Positions 21,361 to 33,474 of a DNA stretch of 64,000 nt are shown in pieces; within the stretch, counting starts at the first letter, position 1; the number at the start of each line of letters is the position of its first letter. The translations under genes and the position numbers were made by a program. The DNA is taken from positions 78,171-142,170 of the forward strand of contig NZ_QGGG01000002.1 of assembly GCF_003148475.1 (NCBI RefSeq), given 5' to 3'. The notes under the pieces are model-generated. The model was not told the DNA's origin. It worked only from the letters and a program-made list of their open reading frames with translations, and searched no databases. This DNA is from Pseudaminobacter salicylatoxidans (GTDB lineage: Bacteria > Pseudomonadota > Alphaproteobacteria > Rhizobiales > Rhizobiaceae).

Positions 21361-23253
21361 TCAGAACGCCTGTGCCTGGTTGATGGCGTTCTGGTTGACC
21401 TGCACCGGATACTCCGTCTGCAGGCGCGCCACCAATTCATCGAGCAGATCCTCGCCTATGCCGGCCGCGAACTGCCTGCGCACGTCTTCCGGCACCGAAT
21501 TGGCGTCCGCACCCGCCGGCTCGAACACTTCGGCGACCTTAAACAGGATTTCCGCGTCACCCGTGGGCGAGGGAAAGACGCCGACGCCGTTCTCGCTCAC
21601 GCTGAACGTCGCGGCAACGCCGGCACGACCGAAATCGCCGTCGTCAGCCTCGCGCTTGAGGCCGCGTTTGGTCTGTTTTTCCAGCGACAGTTCGGTTGCT
21701 ATCGTTTCGAGCGTCGTGCCGTCCTTCAGCCGCTTGCTCAGCTCCTCGCCCTTGGCGGCCAGGCGCTTTTCGGCTTCGGCCTTGGTCCAGTCCGCAACGA
21801 CCTTCTCACGCACTTCATCCAGCGTGCGGTCGCGGGCGGGGGTGATGTCCTCGACTTCATAGAAGACATAGCCGCTGGAACCGACAGTAACAGGCGGATT
21901 GTCCACCCCGACATCGGCCTGGAAAGCGGCCTGCAGAAGCTGGCGCGACTGCGGCAGCGTTTCGACAGTGCTGCCGTCCGGGCGCTGCGCGGCGTTGTCG
22001 ATCGCATCGATCGTCACCAGCTTCAGGTGGGTCTTGGCGGCGGCGTCGGCCATCGAATCGCCGTTGACGCGGGCATCCTCGAAGGCGTCGTGCACATCCA
22101 TCAACCTGCGGACAGCGTCGGCCAGCGCGAGCTGCTTGCGGATTTCACCCGAAACCTGATCCAGAGGCTTGACCGCTTCCGGCTTGATTTCGGTGACGCG
22201 CAGCAGCACCGGGCCGAACTGGCCCTGCACCACCGGGCTCACTTCGTTGACGGCCAGCGAGAAGGCGGCATCGGCTATTGCCTTGTCGGGAATCTTGTCC
22301 TTCGATAGCGTGCCAAGGAGAATGTCGCTGTCGCTCTTGCCCTCGGCCGCCGCGATCTTGTCGAAGGTCGCGCCGCCCCTGATGGAATCGAGCGCGGCAT
22401 TGGCGGTGTCGGCGGACTTGAACACGATCTGCTGGATCGTACGCTCTTCCGGCGTGGTGTAGCGTGCCTTTTCCTTCTCGTATTCCTCACGCACCTGTTC
22501 GTCAGAAACGGAGGAATCCTCGATAATGTCTTCCGGCTCGAGCTTCACATAGGAGAGCTTGCGATATTCCGGCGCGGCATATTCCTTCTTGTGCTCTTCG
22601 AACCAGGCCGAGAGCACGTCGTTGGACGGCGCGGAGATCGGCTCGACAAGCGACTTGGGCAGCACCAGATAATCCACGGTGCGGTCTTCGCCGCGATAAA
22701 GTGCAAAAGCACGCAGGAAGGTGTCCGGCGTCTTCAGCCCGTCGGACAGAGCCTCCACGATCTGCTGTCGGATGGCGACCTGCGAGCGGCTGGCGAAATA
22801 GTCGTCGGGACGCATATTGAGCTGGCGCAGCACATAGTCGAACTGCTGCCGGTTGAAGCGGCCATCCGGTCCCTGGAAGGCCGGATCCTCGGCGGTCAGC
22901 GCGGCGAGCCTGTCCTTGGAAAGTCCAAGGCCCATCTTGCGTGCCTGCTCGTCCAGCAGCGCGCCGGCCACAAGCTGCGCAAGCACCTGGTTTTCCAGGC
23001 CGAAAGCCTTCATCTGCTCGCGCGTCAACCGCTGGCCGAACTGCTGCGACATCAGGTTCGCCTGACGGTCATAGGCAAGCCGGTAATCGTTGATGGTGAC
23101 ATCCGTGCCGCCCACGGTCAGCACATTGTTGCCGCCGCCATTGCCGTCCACCAAATTGCCGGAGATTCCCCAGACGGCAAAGCTCACAACCAGCATCAGA
23201 AGCAGAAGCTTCGCAACCCAGGTTCCAGAGGCTTTTCGCAAGCTATCGAGCAT
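21361..23253 (-). CDS. ppiD: Membrane-anchored periplasmic peptidyl-prolyl isomerase/chaperone (PpiD/SurA type)
   Basis: The 630-residue protein has one N-terminal membrane helix ([20 protein letters not shown]), a SurA_N-like region and a parvulin domain around residues 265-365 ([15 protein letters not shown] to [13 protein letters not shown]). It would sit in the periplasm and help outer-membrane protein folding. It heads the tryptophan/molybdopterin operon, an arrangement I know from other rhizobia, and diverges from tpiA across 149 bases. Confidence 0.92.
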   Translation of the reverse strand: MLDSLRKASGTWVAKLLLLMLVVSFAVWGISGNLVDGNGGGNNVLTVGGTDVTINDYRLAYDRQANLMSQQFGQRLTREQMKAFGLENQVLAQLVAGALLDEQARKMGLGLSKDRLAALTAEDPAFQGPDGRFNRQQFDYVLRQLNMRPDDYFASRSQVAIRQQIVEALSDGLKTPDTFLRAFALYRGEDRTVDYLVLPKSLVEPISAPSNDVLSAWFEEHKKEYAAPEYRKLSYVKLEPEDIIEDSSVSDEQVREEYEKEKARYTTPEERTIQQIVFKSADTANAALDSIRGGATFDKIAAAEGKSDSDILLGTLSKDKIPDKAIADAAFSLAVNEVSPVVQGQFGPVLLRVTEIKPEAVKPLDQVSGEIRKQLALADAVRRLMDVHDAFEDARVNGDSMADAAAKTHLKLVTIDAIDNAAQRPDGSTVETLPQSRQLLQAAFQADVGVDNPPVTVGSSGYVFYEVEDITPARDRTLDEVREKVVADWTKAEAEKRLAAKGEELSKRLKDGTTLETIATELSLEKQTKRGLKREADDGDFGRAGVAATFSVSENGVGVFPSPTGDAEILFKVAEVFEPAGADANSVPEDVRRQFAAGIGEDLLDELVARLQTEYPVQVNQNAINQAQAF

Positions 23254-23402
23254 GATTTCTTCCGGTCTTCACGTTTTTCTGCCGCGTTTTCGCGACTGTT
23301 ACAGGGCAATAGCGTCCTTCCGCCCCAGTGTCGATTGCTTTGTGCCCTGTTTTTGGTAGGGAGTGTGCCGGTAATCGACCGCACGAACAGGATGGGAGCA
23401 TA

Positions 23403-24167
23403 ATGACACCAGGAATTCGCCCACTCGTTGCCGGCAACTGGAAGATGAATGGCACCAGCGCCTCTCTGGGCGAACTGCGCGGCATAGCCGAAGGCTTCGC
23501 GCAAGGGCTCGGCGAAGTTGCGGACGGACTTGTCTGTGTTCCGGCCACGCTCCTTGCGCGGGCAGCCGAGGTCACGACCGGAACGCCGTTGAATGTTGGC
23601 GGCGAGGATTGCCACCCCAAGGAAAGCGGCGCGCATACTGGCGATATTTCGGCCGAGATGCTGAAGGATGCCGGTGCAACCCATGTCATTGTCGGTCATT
23701 CAGAGCGTCGCACCGATCACGGCGAGAGCAATGCCACAGTACATGCCAAGGCCGAGGCCGTCTGGCGTGCGGGGCTGGTCGCCATCATCTGCATTGGGGA
23801 GACGCAGGCGCAGCGTGAGAGCGGCTCCACGCTCGATGTGCTTGCGCAGCAGATCGCCGGCTCGGTTCCCGCCGACGCCAATGCCGGCAATGCGGTGATC
23901 GCCTATGAGCCTGTCTGGGCGATTGGCACCGGCCTGACGCCCACCGTGGACGATGTGGCGCAGGCCCATGCGTATATTCGCGCTCGCCTCGGCGACAAGC
24001 TCGGCGCAGTCGCCGGCAGGATGCGCATTCTTTATGGCGGATCGGTCAAGCCGTCGAATGCGGTCGAGTTGCTGTCGGTCGAGAATGTGGACGGCGCGCT
24101 GGTTGGCGGAGCCAGCCTGAAAGCGGCGGACTTCCTGGGCATTGCACGAGCCTATCGTTCGCTCTGA
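23403..24167 (+). CDS. tpiA: Triose-phosphate isomerase
   Basis: The 254-residue TIM barrel interconverts dihydroxyacetone phosphate and glyceraldehyde 3-phosphate. Catalytic residues are visible as K14 (GNWKMNG), H99 (VIVGHSERR) and E169 ([11 protein letters not shown]), and the phosphate-binding [11 protein letters not shown] segment is near the C-terminus. The ATG at 23403 gives the normal N-terminus; the open frame extends 25 codons upstream but has no family similarity there. Confidence 0.98.
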   Translation: MTPGIRPLVAGNWKMNGTSASLGELRGIAEGFAQGLGEVADGLVCVPATLLARAAEVTTGTPLNVGGEDCHPKESGAHTGDISAEMLKDAGATHVIVGHSERRTDHGESNATVHAKAEAVWRAGLVAIICIGETQAQRESGSTLDVLAQQIAGSVPADANAGNAVIAYEPVWAIGTGLTPTVDDVAQAHAYIRARLGDKLGAVAGRMRILYGGSVKPSNAVELLSVENVDGALVGGASLKAADFLGIARAYRSL

Positions 24168-24313
24168 TTTTCACCCGTCGGCCAGTTGCAAAGCAGCTTT
24201 CATATCCCATATTCGGACACGGACTTGGAAATAACGCGAAAGCGTTGTATTGAGCCGCCTCCAGTTCCCCGGTCGGGCTCACGTCCGCAAATCCACCAGA
24301 TTCAGGTGAAGCC

Positions 24314-24718
24314 ATGCAAACCGTTATCATCGTCGTTCATCTGATGATCGTTCTGGCGCTCGTCGGCGTCGTCCTGCTGCAGCGTTCGGAAGGTGGCGGT
24401 CTCGGCATCGGCGGCGGCTCCGGCTTCATGACCGCGCGCGGCGCGGCCAACGCGCTGACCCGCGCAACAGCCATTCTGGCGGCTGCCTTCTTTGCGACCT
24501 CGCTGCTGCTTTCGATCCTCGCGCGCTATGGCGAGCGGCCCATCGACATTCTTGATCGTGTTCCAACCACGCAGGGCGGCACCACCAACGGTGGCAGCTC
24601 TTCGGGCGGTGGCATCCTCGATCAACTCGGCGGCCAGAGCACGACGCCGCCGGCAACCGACAATGCGCCGGCCGAGCAGCCTGCGCAGCCGGCAGCGCCG
24701 CAGGTTCCAAACCAGTAA
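24314..24718 (+). CDS. secG: Preprotein translocase subunit SecG
   Basis: The 134-residue inner-membrane subunit stimulates SecYEG-SecA protein export. It has two hydrophobic helices (residues about 2-22 and 55-76) joined by the glycine-rich conserved loop LLQRSEGGGLGIGGGSG. A long C-terminal tail rich in Thr, Gly, Pro, Gln and Ala follows, longer than in E. coli but common in alphaproteobacteria. A strong intrinsic terminator lies 25 bases after the stop. Confidence 0.96.
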   Translation: MQTVIIVVHLMIVLALVGVVLLQRSEGGGLGIGGGSGFMTARGAANALTRATAILAAAFFATSLLLSILARYGERPIDILDRVPTTQGGTTNGGSSSGGGILDQLGGQSTTPPATDNAPAEQPAQPAAPQVPNQ

Positions 24719-24743
24719 TCCGTTTGGCTTTCGAGCCTGACGA

Positions 24744-24777
24744 CCCGCCGCGTCCCGACGATGCGGCGGGTTTTTTT
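24744..24777 (+). terminator. Intrinsic terminator after secG
   Basis: CCCGCCGC pairs perfectly with GCGGCGGG across an 11-base loop and is followed by seven T residues. It is a textbook Rho-independent terminator. Confidence 0.92.
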
Positions 24778-24879
24778 GTTGTGGTCGCGAATGGCTGCGC
24801 GAGCTGTTGTCGTTTGAACACACTGGCGGCAAATACGATTCGCCCTTGGGATTTCGTGGTATCGACGACCACGGGCATC

Positions 24880-24909
24880 TTGAGATTTTCAGGATTAATT
24901 GCTTATAAA
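24880..24909 (+). promoter_or_regulatory. Likely sigma-70 promoter for the L,D-transpeptidase gene
   Basis: TTGAGA and TATAAA are 18 bases apart, in A/T-rich DNA about 80 bases before the chosen start codon. The predicted transcript start is near 24916. Confidence 0.55.
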
Positions 24910-24988
24910 TCCAAGTGCGGCAGTAACTGCTTTTGCATCGCGTAATTGTTCGCGCTGTCGCATGCATTTATATTTCAGGATCGCAATC

Positions 24989-25885
24989 ATGCATATTCGC
25001 AGCCTCCTCGTTCTGGGCATCTGCGCAGCAATCGGCGTGGCCGTCCCGGCCTATGCCGATACGGCGCCGGCAAAGACCTACCTGTTCCCCTCCAAGGCAA
25101 AGGCGGCTGAAACTGCCTCCAAGGAAGAGAAACTTCCGAAGAAAAAGCAGACAGCCAAGCAGAAAGAGACCGAGAAGGCTCGCAAGGCGGCAGCCAGGAA
25201 CAAATCTTCCGAGGTGACCACCGCTGCTGTTCCCGATGCGTCGACAATCGCAAAGACCGGCAACAATGGTGAACTGCGCAGTGAAGCCAATGGCCGGCCG
25301 CAGGGCGGCTTCCTTTCGGTGCTGTTCGGCGGCGATCCGGCTGCGCCCAACATGCTGCCTCAGACCCGTGCGCTCGACGCCGTACTCGAACAGCGCCAGT
25401 CCAAGAAGCAGTTCAAACTGAAATCGGATTTCGAACCGCGGGAGGTCGCGTTCTCCGGCTATCCGCGCGGCACGATCGTCATCGATACCAAGGCGCGCTA
25501 TCTTTATCTGGTCGAAAGCTCCACGACCGCGCGCCGCTACGCCATTGCGGTCGGTCGCGAAGGCCTGGAGTTCAAGGGCTCGGCCAAGATCGGCGACAAG
25601 CAGGAGTGGCCCCGCTGGTTCCCCACGAAGGACATGCAGAAGCGCGAACCCGCGAAATACGGTCGTTACAAGGACGGGATGAATGGTGGGCCGGATAACC
25701 CGCTCGGCGCACGCGCGATGTATCTCTATCAGGGCAAGAAGGACACCTACATCCGCATCCACGGCACCAACCAGCCCCAAACCGTCGGGACGAACGCCTC
25801 CTCCGGCTGCTTCCGCATGGTCAATGACCACGTGATCGACCTGTACAACCGGGTCAAGATGGGGATGGACGTCGTCGTACTGTGA
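24989..25885 (+). CDS. L,D-transpeptidase (YkuD domain), secreted
   Basis: The 298-residue protein has a signal peptide (MHIRSLLVLGICAAIGVAVP, cleavage after AYA) and a long Lys/Ala/Glu-rich linker. A C-terminal YkuD domain carries IRIHGTN and the catalytic SSGCFRM with C274. It would form 3-3 peptidoglycan cross-links or attach outer-membrane proteins to the wall. The start at 24989 is chosen for the signal peptide and an AGGA 8 bases upstream; an earlier in-frame start would add 30 residues before the signal. A terminator follows. Confidence 0.93.
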   Translation: MHIRSLLVLGICAAIGVAVPAYADTAPAKTYLFPSKAKAAETASKEEKLPKKKQTAKQKETEKARKAAARNKSSEVTTAAVPDASTIAKTGNNGELRSEANGRPQGGFLSVLFGGDPAAPNMLPQTRALDAVLEQRQSKKQFKLKSDFEPREVAFSGYPRGTIVIDTKARYLYLVESSTTARRYAIAVGREGLEFKGSAKIGDKQEWPRWFPTKDMQKREPAKYGRYKDGMNGGPDNPLGARAMYLYQGKKDTYIRIHGTNQPQTVGTNASSGCFRMVNDHVIDLYNRVKMGMDVVVL

Positions 25886-25902
25886 CTGATATGGCATGCA
25901 TG

Positions 25903-25928
25903 AAAGGGCCGGCCCTGCCGGCCCTTTT
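25903..25928 (+). terminator. Intrinsic terminator after the L,D-transpeptidase
   Basis: AAAGGGCCGGC and GCCGGCCCTTTT form an 11-bp stem with a three-base loop; the 3' arm runs into four T residues. The near-palindrome may work on both strands. Confidence 0.85.
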
Positions 25929-26018
25929 CGTTTGGGCGTATGGTGCCCATTTCATCTCGCCGGGGAAAATGCGCGCTGCGCTGATTTTTCACTGGCGGAA
26001 TCGATCCTCCAGCGTTAA

Positions 26019-27659
<1,641 letters not shown>

Positions 27660-27693
27660 CCCGCGTGTCAGCCGAAACGGTATTGGAAGACGA

Positions 27694-27729
27694 GGGGTGG
27701 GTGCTTCGGCATCCGCCCCTTTTTCTTTT
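27694..27729 (+). terminator. Intrinsic terminator after pyrG
   Basis: GGGGTGGGTGC and GCATCCGCCCC form an 11-bp stem with one wobble and a TTCG tetraloop, followed by TTTTTCTTTT. Confidence 0.9.
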
Positions 27730-27923
27730 CCCGTCATCCGGTTTGCTGCCGGATCACGCCTTTTCGAAAAAGAACCGACCGTTCACGCCAAGATGTGAGC
27801 ACGTCTTGTTCAACGCATCGTTCACAAAAACGCATCTGATAAATCAAACTGCGTTCACATATCTGAGGTGCATCGGAACTGGCCATGTGGCCACCGAAAG
27901 TGATCGTTTATCGGAGAGTTGAA

Positions 27924-28202
27924 ATGAAAAAGACCGTTCTTACCCTTGCCGCCGTTCTTCTTGCTTCGGGCACGGCTTTCGCCAGCGAGCGTTTTGGTGA
28001 TGCCGCACCGGCCGTGAACCATGAAGCTCAGGGCATCATCGCCACGGTTGCTCCTGCTGTCACCGCCCTCTCGGGCGACGCTGCTCCTGCCTCGGTCGTC
28101 GTCAATGCGCCCAGCATCAACGACTTCGCCTCGAGCGCTGCCATTGGCGCCACCGGCAACCAGATCGGCGCCAGCCCGCGTATCCTCTATGGCAGCAACT
28201 AA
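27924..28202 (+). CDS. Small secreted protein of unknown function
   Basis: The 92-residue protein starts MKKTVLTLAAVLLASGTAFA, a clean signal peptide, leaving a mature chain of about 72 residues rich in Ala, Val and Ser with no cysteine. I do not recognise a family with certainty; small DUF680-type exported proteins of rhizobia look similar at the N-terminus. The ATG at 27924 is preceded by GGAGAGTT at a good distance, which supports translation. It ends at a hairpin shared with the convergent DUF72 gene. Confidence 0.75.
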   Translation: MKKTVLTLAAVLLASGTAFASERFGDAAPAVNHEAQGIIATVAPAVTALSGDAAPASVVVNAPSINDFASSAAIGATGNQIGASPRILYGSN

Positions 28203-28228
28203 CAGCCAGATAGCATAACCGTTGCAAT

Positions 28229-28259
28229 ATGGGCGGCGGGCTTCGGCCTAGCCGCCCAT
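28229..28259. terminator. Bidirectional-looking hairpin between the secreted protein and DUF72 genes
   Basis: ATGGGCGGC and GCCGCCCAT form a perfect 9-bp stem, with a further GGC-TTCG-GCC tip. CTTTATC follows on the plus strand. It lies between two convergent stop codons. Confidence 0.65.
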
Positions 28260-28306
28260 GCTTTATCAGGAACCGCTTGCGCCTGGCGGTTCGTATCCCG
28301 CGATTT

Positions 28307-29119
28307 TCAGGTCGAGCCGTTCACCCGCTGCATGAACGCCATGGCGCCGTGTGGCGCATGAACCTTTCCGGAGGTGATGAAATAGACGAACACGTCGCGC
28401 GGCTTCACCGGCACGTCATATGCCGGGTCCGCACGGTGCAGATCGTCGGGTACGCGACCTTCCGCCCAGGTTCTGGCGCGAGCAGCCCAGTCATCCAGCG
28501 CCCTGGGCTCGTAGCAGGTCGCGATGTCGTCAGAACCGGTCTGGAGGCGGGCATAGACGAAATCGCCGGTGACATCGGCGATGGCCGGGTAGGTGGCATG
28601 ATCGGCATAGACCACCGGGACATTGTATTTGCGCAGCAACGCGGCGAATTCCGGCACGACGAAGGAGGGGTTACGCACTTCCACCGTATGCCGCAGCTTC
28701 ACGCCATCCTGCTTTTCCGGCAGCAGCTTCAGGAACGCCTCGAAATCGTCCGGGTCGAATTTCTTCGTCGGTGCAAATTGCCAGAGGATCGGTCCGAGCT
28801 TTTCCCCCAGCGCGGCAACGCCCGATTCGAGAAAACGCATCATGGATTCGCCGGCCTCGCCCAAAACGCGCCGGTTAGTAATGAAGCGGTTGCCTTTCAG
28901 CGAATAGACGAAGCCATCGGGTGCCTCGCTGGCCCATTTGACGAAGGTGGGCTCCTTGAAGCTCGAATAATAGGTGCCGTTCACCTCTATGGTCGGCACC
29001 TGACGGCTGGCGTAATTGAGTTGCTTCGCCTTGGGCAGCTTTTCGGGGTAAAAAGAGGTGTTCCAGGGTTCGAAGGTCCAGCCGCCCATGCCTGCGCGGA
29101 TCGTTCCCGACTTGGTCAT
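28307..29119 (-). CDS. DUF72 domain-containing protein (YecE type)
   Basis: The 270-residue protein begins IRAGMGGWTFEPWNTSFYPE and continues with TIEVNGTYYSSFKEPT, both typical of the DUF72 TIM-barrel family. GDFVYARLQTG and CPV-free C-terminal strands follow. No enzyme activity is established for the family. It is read towards the small secreted protein and lies 42 bases downstream of the uvrA start region on the opposite side, behind uvrA on the same strand. Confidence 0.9.
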   Translation of the reverse strand: MTKSGTIRAGMGGWTFEPWNTSFYPEKLPKAKQLNYASRQVPTIEVNGTYYSSFKEPTFVKWASEAPDGFVYSLKGNRFITNRRVLGEAGESMMRFLESGVAALGEKLGPILWQFAPTKKFDPDDFEAFLKLLPEKQDGVKLRHTVEVRNPSFVVPEFAALLRKYNVPVVYADHATYPAIADVTGDFVYARLQTGSDDIATCYEPRALDDWAARARTWAEGRVPDDLHRADPAYDVPVKPRDVFVYFITSGKVHAPHGAMAFMQRVNGST

Positions 29120-29161
29120 TCGCTCCTCCTCCCCAAACAGCTTATGGATTGAAACCGATCG

Positions 29162-32086
29162 TCACTCGGCCGCGACCTGTTTCCTGCCCGGACGCCGCTC
29201 CAGAAGCTCCCTCAAAAAGTGCCCGGTATAACTGCGGGGTTCGGCAATGATCGCTTCCGGCGGTCCCGAGGCCACCACTTCACCGCCGCCGTCGCCGCCC
29301 TCGGGGCCGAGATCGAGGATCCAGTCGGCCGTCTTGATGACCTCCAGATTATGCTCGATCACCACAACCGTGTTGCCCTGATCGACCAGTTCATGCAGCA
29401 CTTCCAGAAGCTTGGCGACGTCATGGAAATGCAGGCCTGTCGTCGGCTCGTCGAGGATATAGAGCGTCTTGCCGGTCGCCTTGCGCGACAATTCCTTGGC
29501 GAGCTTGATGCGTTGCGCCTCGCCGCCCGACAATGTCGTGGCCTGCTGGCCGATATGGATATAGCCGAGGCCAACCTTGACCAGCGTTTCCAGCTTGTCA
29601 CGCACCGCAGGAACGGCCGCAAAGAACTCGACGCCTTCCTCGACCGTCATCTCCAGCACGTCGGCGATCGACTTGCCCTTGAAGGTGACGTCCAGCGTTT
29701 CGCGGTTGTAGCGCTTACCGTGACAGACGTCACAGGTGACATAAACATCCGGCAGGAAGTGCATCTCGATCTTGATGACGCCGTCGCCCTGGCAAGCCTC
29801 GCAGCGGCCGCCCTTGACGTTGAAGGAGAAGCGGCCTGGCTGGTAGCCGCGCGCCTTGGCTTCCGGCAGGCCGGCGAACCAGTCGCGGATCGGCGTGAAA
29901 GCGCCGGTATAGGTTGCGGGGTTCGAGCGCGGCGTGCGTCCGATCGGGCTCTGGTCGATGTCGATGACCTTGTCGAGGAACTCCAGCCCCTCGATGCGGT
30001 CATGCTCGGCCGGATGCTCGCGCGAGCCCATGATGCGCCGCGAAGCTGCCTTGAACAGCGTCTCGATCAGGAATGTGGACTTGCCGCCGCCCGACACGCC
30101 CGTCACGGCTGTGAAGGTGCCGAGCGGAATCTCTGCCGTCACGTTCTTCAGATTGTTGCCGCGTGCGCCGACCACCTTGATGCGCCGCCCCTTTTTCCCC
30201 TGCCGTCGTTCCGGGGGCTGTGGAATCTCCATCTGGCCCGTCAGATATTTACCGGTGACCGAGTTGGGATTGGCCATGATCTCGGCCGGCGTTCCTTCCG
30301 CGATGATCCGCCCGCCATGGATGCCGGCAGCAGGACCTATATCCACGACATGGTCAGCGGTGAGGATCGCATCCTCGTCATGCTCGACGACGATGACGGT
30401 ATTGCCGAGATCGCGCAGATGCTTGAGCGTATCGAGAAGCCGGTCATTGTCGCGCTGATGCAGCCCGATCGACGGCTCATCGAGTACGTAGAGCACGCCG
30501 GTCAGTCCCGAACCGATTTGCGAAGCCAGGCGAATGCGCTGGCTCTCGCCGCCTGAAAGCGTGCCCGAGTTACGCGCCAGCGTCAGGTAATCCAATCCGA
30601 CATCGTTGAGGAAGCGTAGCCGCTCGCGGATTTCCTTGAGGATGCGGCCCGCGATTTCATTCTGCTTCTCGTTGAGCCGCGCCGGCAGTTCCTCGAACCA
30701 GCCATTGGCCTTGCGGATGGAAAGCCCGGTTATTTCGCCGATATGCTTGCCGGCTATCTTCACCGCCAGAGCCTCCGGCTTCAGGCGGTAGCCGCGGCAG
30801 GCCGGGCAGGGGGTGGCCGACATGAAGCGCTCGATCTCCTCGCGCATCCAGGCGGATTCCGTTTCCTTCCAGCGGCGCTCCAGATTCGGGATCACACCCT
30901 CGAAGGTCTTGGTGGTCTTGTAGGAGCGCAGGCCGTCGTCATAGTTGAAGGTGATTTCGCGGTCGCCCGTGCCGCAGAGCACGGCCTTCTGCGCTTCGGC
31001 CGAAAGATCCTTGAACTTGTCGCCCAGCTTGAAGTCGTAGACCTTGCCCAAGGCTTCCAGCGTTTGCGAATAGTAGGGCGAGGTCGATTTCGCCCACGGA
31101 CTTACCGCACCGTCACGCAGCGAGACGCTGTCGTCCGGCACGATCAGGCTGGCATCGATCGCCCGCTGGCTGCCGAGCCCATCACAGGTCGGACAGGCTC
31201 CGAACGGGTTGTTGAACGAAAACAGCCGCGGTTCGATCTCCGGAATGGTGAAGCCGGACACCGGGCAGGCGAATTTTTCGGAAAACAGGATGCGCTCATG
31301 CGTGTCGTTGGCCGATTTGTTGGCCGCGCCACCTTCCGCCGTCTCTTCCGCCGGCAGTGGCTTGTCCGCGAACTCAGCCACCACCAGGCCATCGGCCAGC
31401 TTCAGCGCCGTCTCCATGGAATCAGCAAGACGGGTCGCCAGGTCGGGGCGCACGACGATGCGATCCACCACCACGTCGATGTCGTGCTTGTACTTTTTGT
31501 CCAGCGCCGGCACGTCGGCAATCTCGTAGAACGTGCCGTCGACCTTGACGCGCTGAAAACCCTTCTTGAGCAGTTCCGCAAGCTCCTTGCGGTATTCGCC
31601 TTTGCGGCCGCGCACCAGCGGCGCAAGAATATAGAGGCGGGTGCCTTCATCGAGCGCCAGCACGCGGTCGACCATCTGGCTCACCGTCTGGCTTTCGATC
31701 GGCAGCCCGGTTGCCGGCGAGTAAGGCACGCCGACGCGGGCAAACAGCAGGCGCATATAGTCGTAGATTTCGGTGACGGTGCCGACCGTCGAACGCGGAT
31801 TGCGTGAGGTGGTCTTCTGCTCGATCGAGATGGCAGGCGACAGGCCGTCGATCTGGTCGACATCCGGCTTCTGCATCATCTCAAGGAACTGGCGCGCGTA
31901 AGCCGACAGGCTTTCGACATAGCGACGCTGCCCTTCGGCATAGATCGTGTCGAAAGCGAGCGACGACTTGCCCGAGCCCGACAGGCCCGTCATAACGATG
32001 AGCGAGTCCCGTGGCAGGTCGAGATCGACATTCTTCAGATTGTGCTCGCGCGCTCCGCGAATGGAGAGATATTTGTGCTCGGCCAT
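29162..32086 (-). CDS. uvrA: Excinuclease ABC subunit A
   Basis: The 974-residue ATPase recognises bulky DNA damage with UvrB. Two ABC modules are visible: Walker [10 protein letters not shown] at 34-42 and GVSGGGKST in the second half, with signatures [12 protein letters not shown] and [14 protein letters not shown]-terminal zinc finger (CEACQGDG and CDVCHGKRY) is intact. A LexA-type box lies about 150 bases before the start, so SOS induction is expected. The gene is convergent with nothing and is followed by the DUF72 gene on the same strand. Confidence 0.98.
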   Translation of the reverse strand: MAEHKYLSIRGAREHNLKNVDLDLPRDSLIVMTGLSGSGKSSLAFDTIYAEGQRRYVESLSAYARQFLEMMQKPDVDQIDGLSPAISIEQKTTSRNPRSTVGTVTEIYDYMRLLFARVGVPYSPATGLPIESQTVSQMVDRVLALDEGTRLYILAPLVRGRKGEYRKELAELLKKGFQRVKVDGTFYEIADVPALDKKYKHDIDVVVDRIVVRPDLATRLADSMETALKLADGLVVAEFADKPLPAEETAEGGAANKSANDTHERILFSEKFACPVSGFTIPEIEPRLFSFNNPFGACPTCDGLGSQRAIDASLIVPDDSVSLRDGAVSPWAKSTSPYYSQTLEALGKVYDFKLGDKFKDLSAEAQKAVLCGTGDREITFNYDDGLRSYKTTKTFEGVIPNLERRWKETESAWMREEIERFMSATPCPACRGYRLKPEALAVKIAGKHIGEITGLSIRKANGWFEELPARLNEKQNEIAGRILKEIRERLRFLNDVGLDYLTLARNSGTLSGGESQRIRLASQIGSGLTGVLYVLDEPSIGLHQRDNDRLLDTLKHLRDLGNTVIVVEHDEDAILTADHVVDIGPAAGIHGGRIIAEGTPAEIMANPNSVTGKYLTGQMEIPQPPERRQGKKGRRIKVVGARGNNLKNVTAEIPLGTFTAVTGVSGGGKSTFLIETLFKAASRRIMGSREHPAEHDRIEGLEFLDKVIDIDQSPIGRTPRSNPATYTGAFTPIRDWFAGLPEAKARGYQPGRFSFNVKGGRCEACQGDGVIKIEMHFLPDVYVTCDVCHGKRYNRETLDVTFKGKSIADVLEMTVEEGVEFFAAVPAVRDKLETLVKVGLGYIHIGQQATTLSGGEAQRIKLAKELSRKATGKTLYILDEPTTGLHFHDVAKLLEVLHELVDQGNTVVVIEHNLEVIKTADWILDLGPEGGDGGGEVVASGPPEAIIAEPRSYTGHFLRELLERRPGRKQVAAE

Positions 32087-32239
32087 TGCCGGTTCGCCGC
32101 CTCAATTCCTGAAATTACCAGCCGGCCGGAAGGTCGGCCAAGCTGCTCATGTAGGTATTTTCATCAATCTGTCGAGAGATCGGCCAATCCCTCCGGCTCA
32201 CGGGTTTAACCGCCTTTGGACGAGAGGGGCAAGCAAAAA

Positions 32240-32254
32240 GAACAAAGATCGAAC
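32240..32254 (-). promoter_or_regulatory. LexA (SOS) box upstream of uvrA
   Basis: GAACAAAGATCGAAC matches the alphaproteobacterial LexA pattern GTTC-N7-GTTC read on the other strand. It lies about 150 bases before the uvrA start codon. Confidence 0.75.
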
Positions 32255-32644
32255 GCACTCCTGACAAGTTTCGTCACGGGCCGGGGCGGGCGGACACCGC
32301 CAGACGCGCTTGCAGGCAACTTAGGTGTTGACCCAAGGTAAGGATCGGGGCACACTCAATCAGCCGCCGAAGTGAGCGTCTGCTGATGTTCTTCGCAGCC
32401 AACGGGCGGTTTGCGAGGCGCCGCAAGCCAGCGAATGAAAGCTTCGGGGGCAAGGACAAGAACGGATAGAAGGAGTAAGGAATGACTCCACCGGACAGTC
32501 CCTGCTGGCTTCGCACAGGTTGCGGGGCCACGGCTCACCAGACCTCAGGGCACCCTGTGCCGTCGGTGAGTTGTTTCCTTCACAATTAGTCTTCAGTCGG
32601 GTCGTCGGTCGAATCCGCGTTGCACCCGAAAACAGAGAAGCCGG

Positions 32645-32788
32645 TTAATCCCTTACCCGGCGTTTGGTGAACTGCACCATACAAGGCCCCGTGAGTTCCT
32701 GATGAGCCACGGGGCCGCTGCATTTGTAAGGCCTGCGAAGGCGCCCAAGCAGCCATCTGCCCTGGTACCACGCCCGAACCGTCATCAT
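32645..32788 (-). other. Possible 47-codon open frame with an internal hairpin
   Basis: The frame begins with two ATG codons (32788, 32785) and reads MMTVRAWYQGRWLLGR and onward to a basic end (FTKRRVRD). There is no good ribosome site and I know no family. A perfect 9-bp inverted repeat inside the frame argues that the region may instead make a structured RNA or terminator. Coding status is unresolved. Confidence 0.2.
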
Positions 32789-32838
32789 CCCGACAATATC
32801 CGAGATGGAGAGTTGGACGTTCTTTACACGGAATTCCC

Positions 32839-33423
32839 ATGAAGAAAGGCGGCGTTCGCTACAGGCTTGCATGGCGTGCTCTTTCGGCAATGTCTGGCGC
32901 GGCCGCGATAGCCGTGGGTCTTTTCCTGGCCTCGCTGCAATGGTTCGGCAATTTTCATACTGTAGTGGCGGGGGAGCTTTATCGCTCGGCGCAGGTGACG
33001 CCCGATGAACTCTCGGCCTATGTCGCCACCTACGGGATCAGGACTGTGATCAACCTGCGCGGCGATGGCGGCGCCACGAAATGGTATGTGGAAGAGAAGG
33101 ACGCCAGTTCGCAGCTGGGCATTGAGCATGTCGACTTTTCGATGTCGGCGCAGAAGCCGCTGAGCCGCAGCAAAACCGAGGAACTTGCCGAAATCCTGCG
33201 TTCCGCCCCGAAGCCCATTCTCATCCATTGCAAGGCTGGTTCGGATCGTAGCGGCTTTGCGTCCGCCCTCTATCTGGCGGCGGTGAAAGGTGTCGATGTG
33301 GAGGAGGCGGAAAACCAGCTTTCCGTTCGCTACGGTCACATTTCGCTTCCGTTCATGCCGGCATACGCCATGGACGAAACTTATGAGGATGTCGAAGCGT
33401 GGCTCGGCTACCCAGACAGTTGA
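32839..33423 (+). CDS. Membrane-anchored tyrosine/dual-specificity phosphatase-like protein
   Basis: The 194-residue protein has one N-terminal hydrophobic helix (about residues 15-36) followed by a phosphatase domain. The P-loop HCKAGSDRSG contains C131 and R137, matching CX5R, and GELYRSAQVTPDEL and IRTVINLRGD fit the dual-specificity/DUF-type bacterial family. The catalytic domain probably faces the periplasm, given the signal-anchor and the positive N-terminus. The ribosome site is weak. The target is unknown; no kinase gene is nearby. Confidence 0.85.
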   Translation: MKKGGVRYRLAWRALSAMSGAAAIAVGLFLASLQWFGNFHTVVAGELYRSAQVTPDELSAYVATYGIRTVINLRGDGGATKWYVEEKDASSQLGIEHVDFSMSAQKPLSRSKTEELAEILRSAPKPILIHCKAGSDRSGFASALYLAAVKGVDVEEAENQLSVRYGHISLPFMPAYAMDETYEDVEAWLGYPDS

Positions 33424-33474
33424 GCCGAAACTGTGCTTCTCATGACTTGATCAGCTGCCAGGCAGACAAACAGC

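Larger units (their letters stand above)
32087..32838. other. 752-bp stretch between uvrA and the phosphatase gene, largely unassigned
   Basis: The stretch holds the uvrA promoter region with its LexA-type box (32240-32254), then about 580 bases where I see no convincing gene. Open frames exist on both strands, but none has a good ribosome site or recognisable family. A strong hairpin (GGCCCCGTG/CACGGGGCC) lies near 32680-32715, within a possible 47-codon frame. Confidence 0.6.

Noticed and set aside
32274-32531. Open frame in the unassigned stretch reading MAPQPVRSQQGLSGG
   Set aside because: No ribosome site, no recognised family, and composition not distinct from shadow frames; kept only as part of the unassigned stretch.
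32520-32640. A tRNA-like or tmRNA-like pattern (GGATTCGAC on the minus strand)
   Set aside because: No acceptor stem, no peptide-tag reading frame (AANDN...) and no CCA could be found, so a tmRNA call is not supported.
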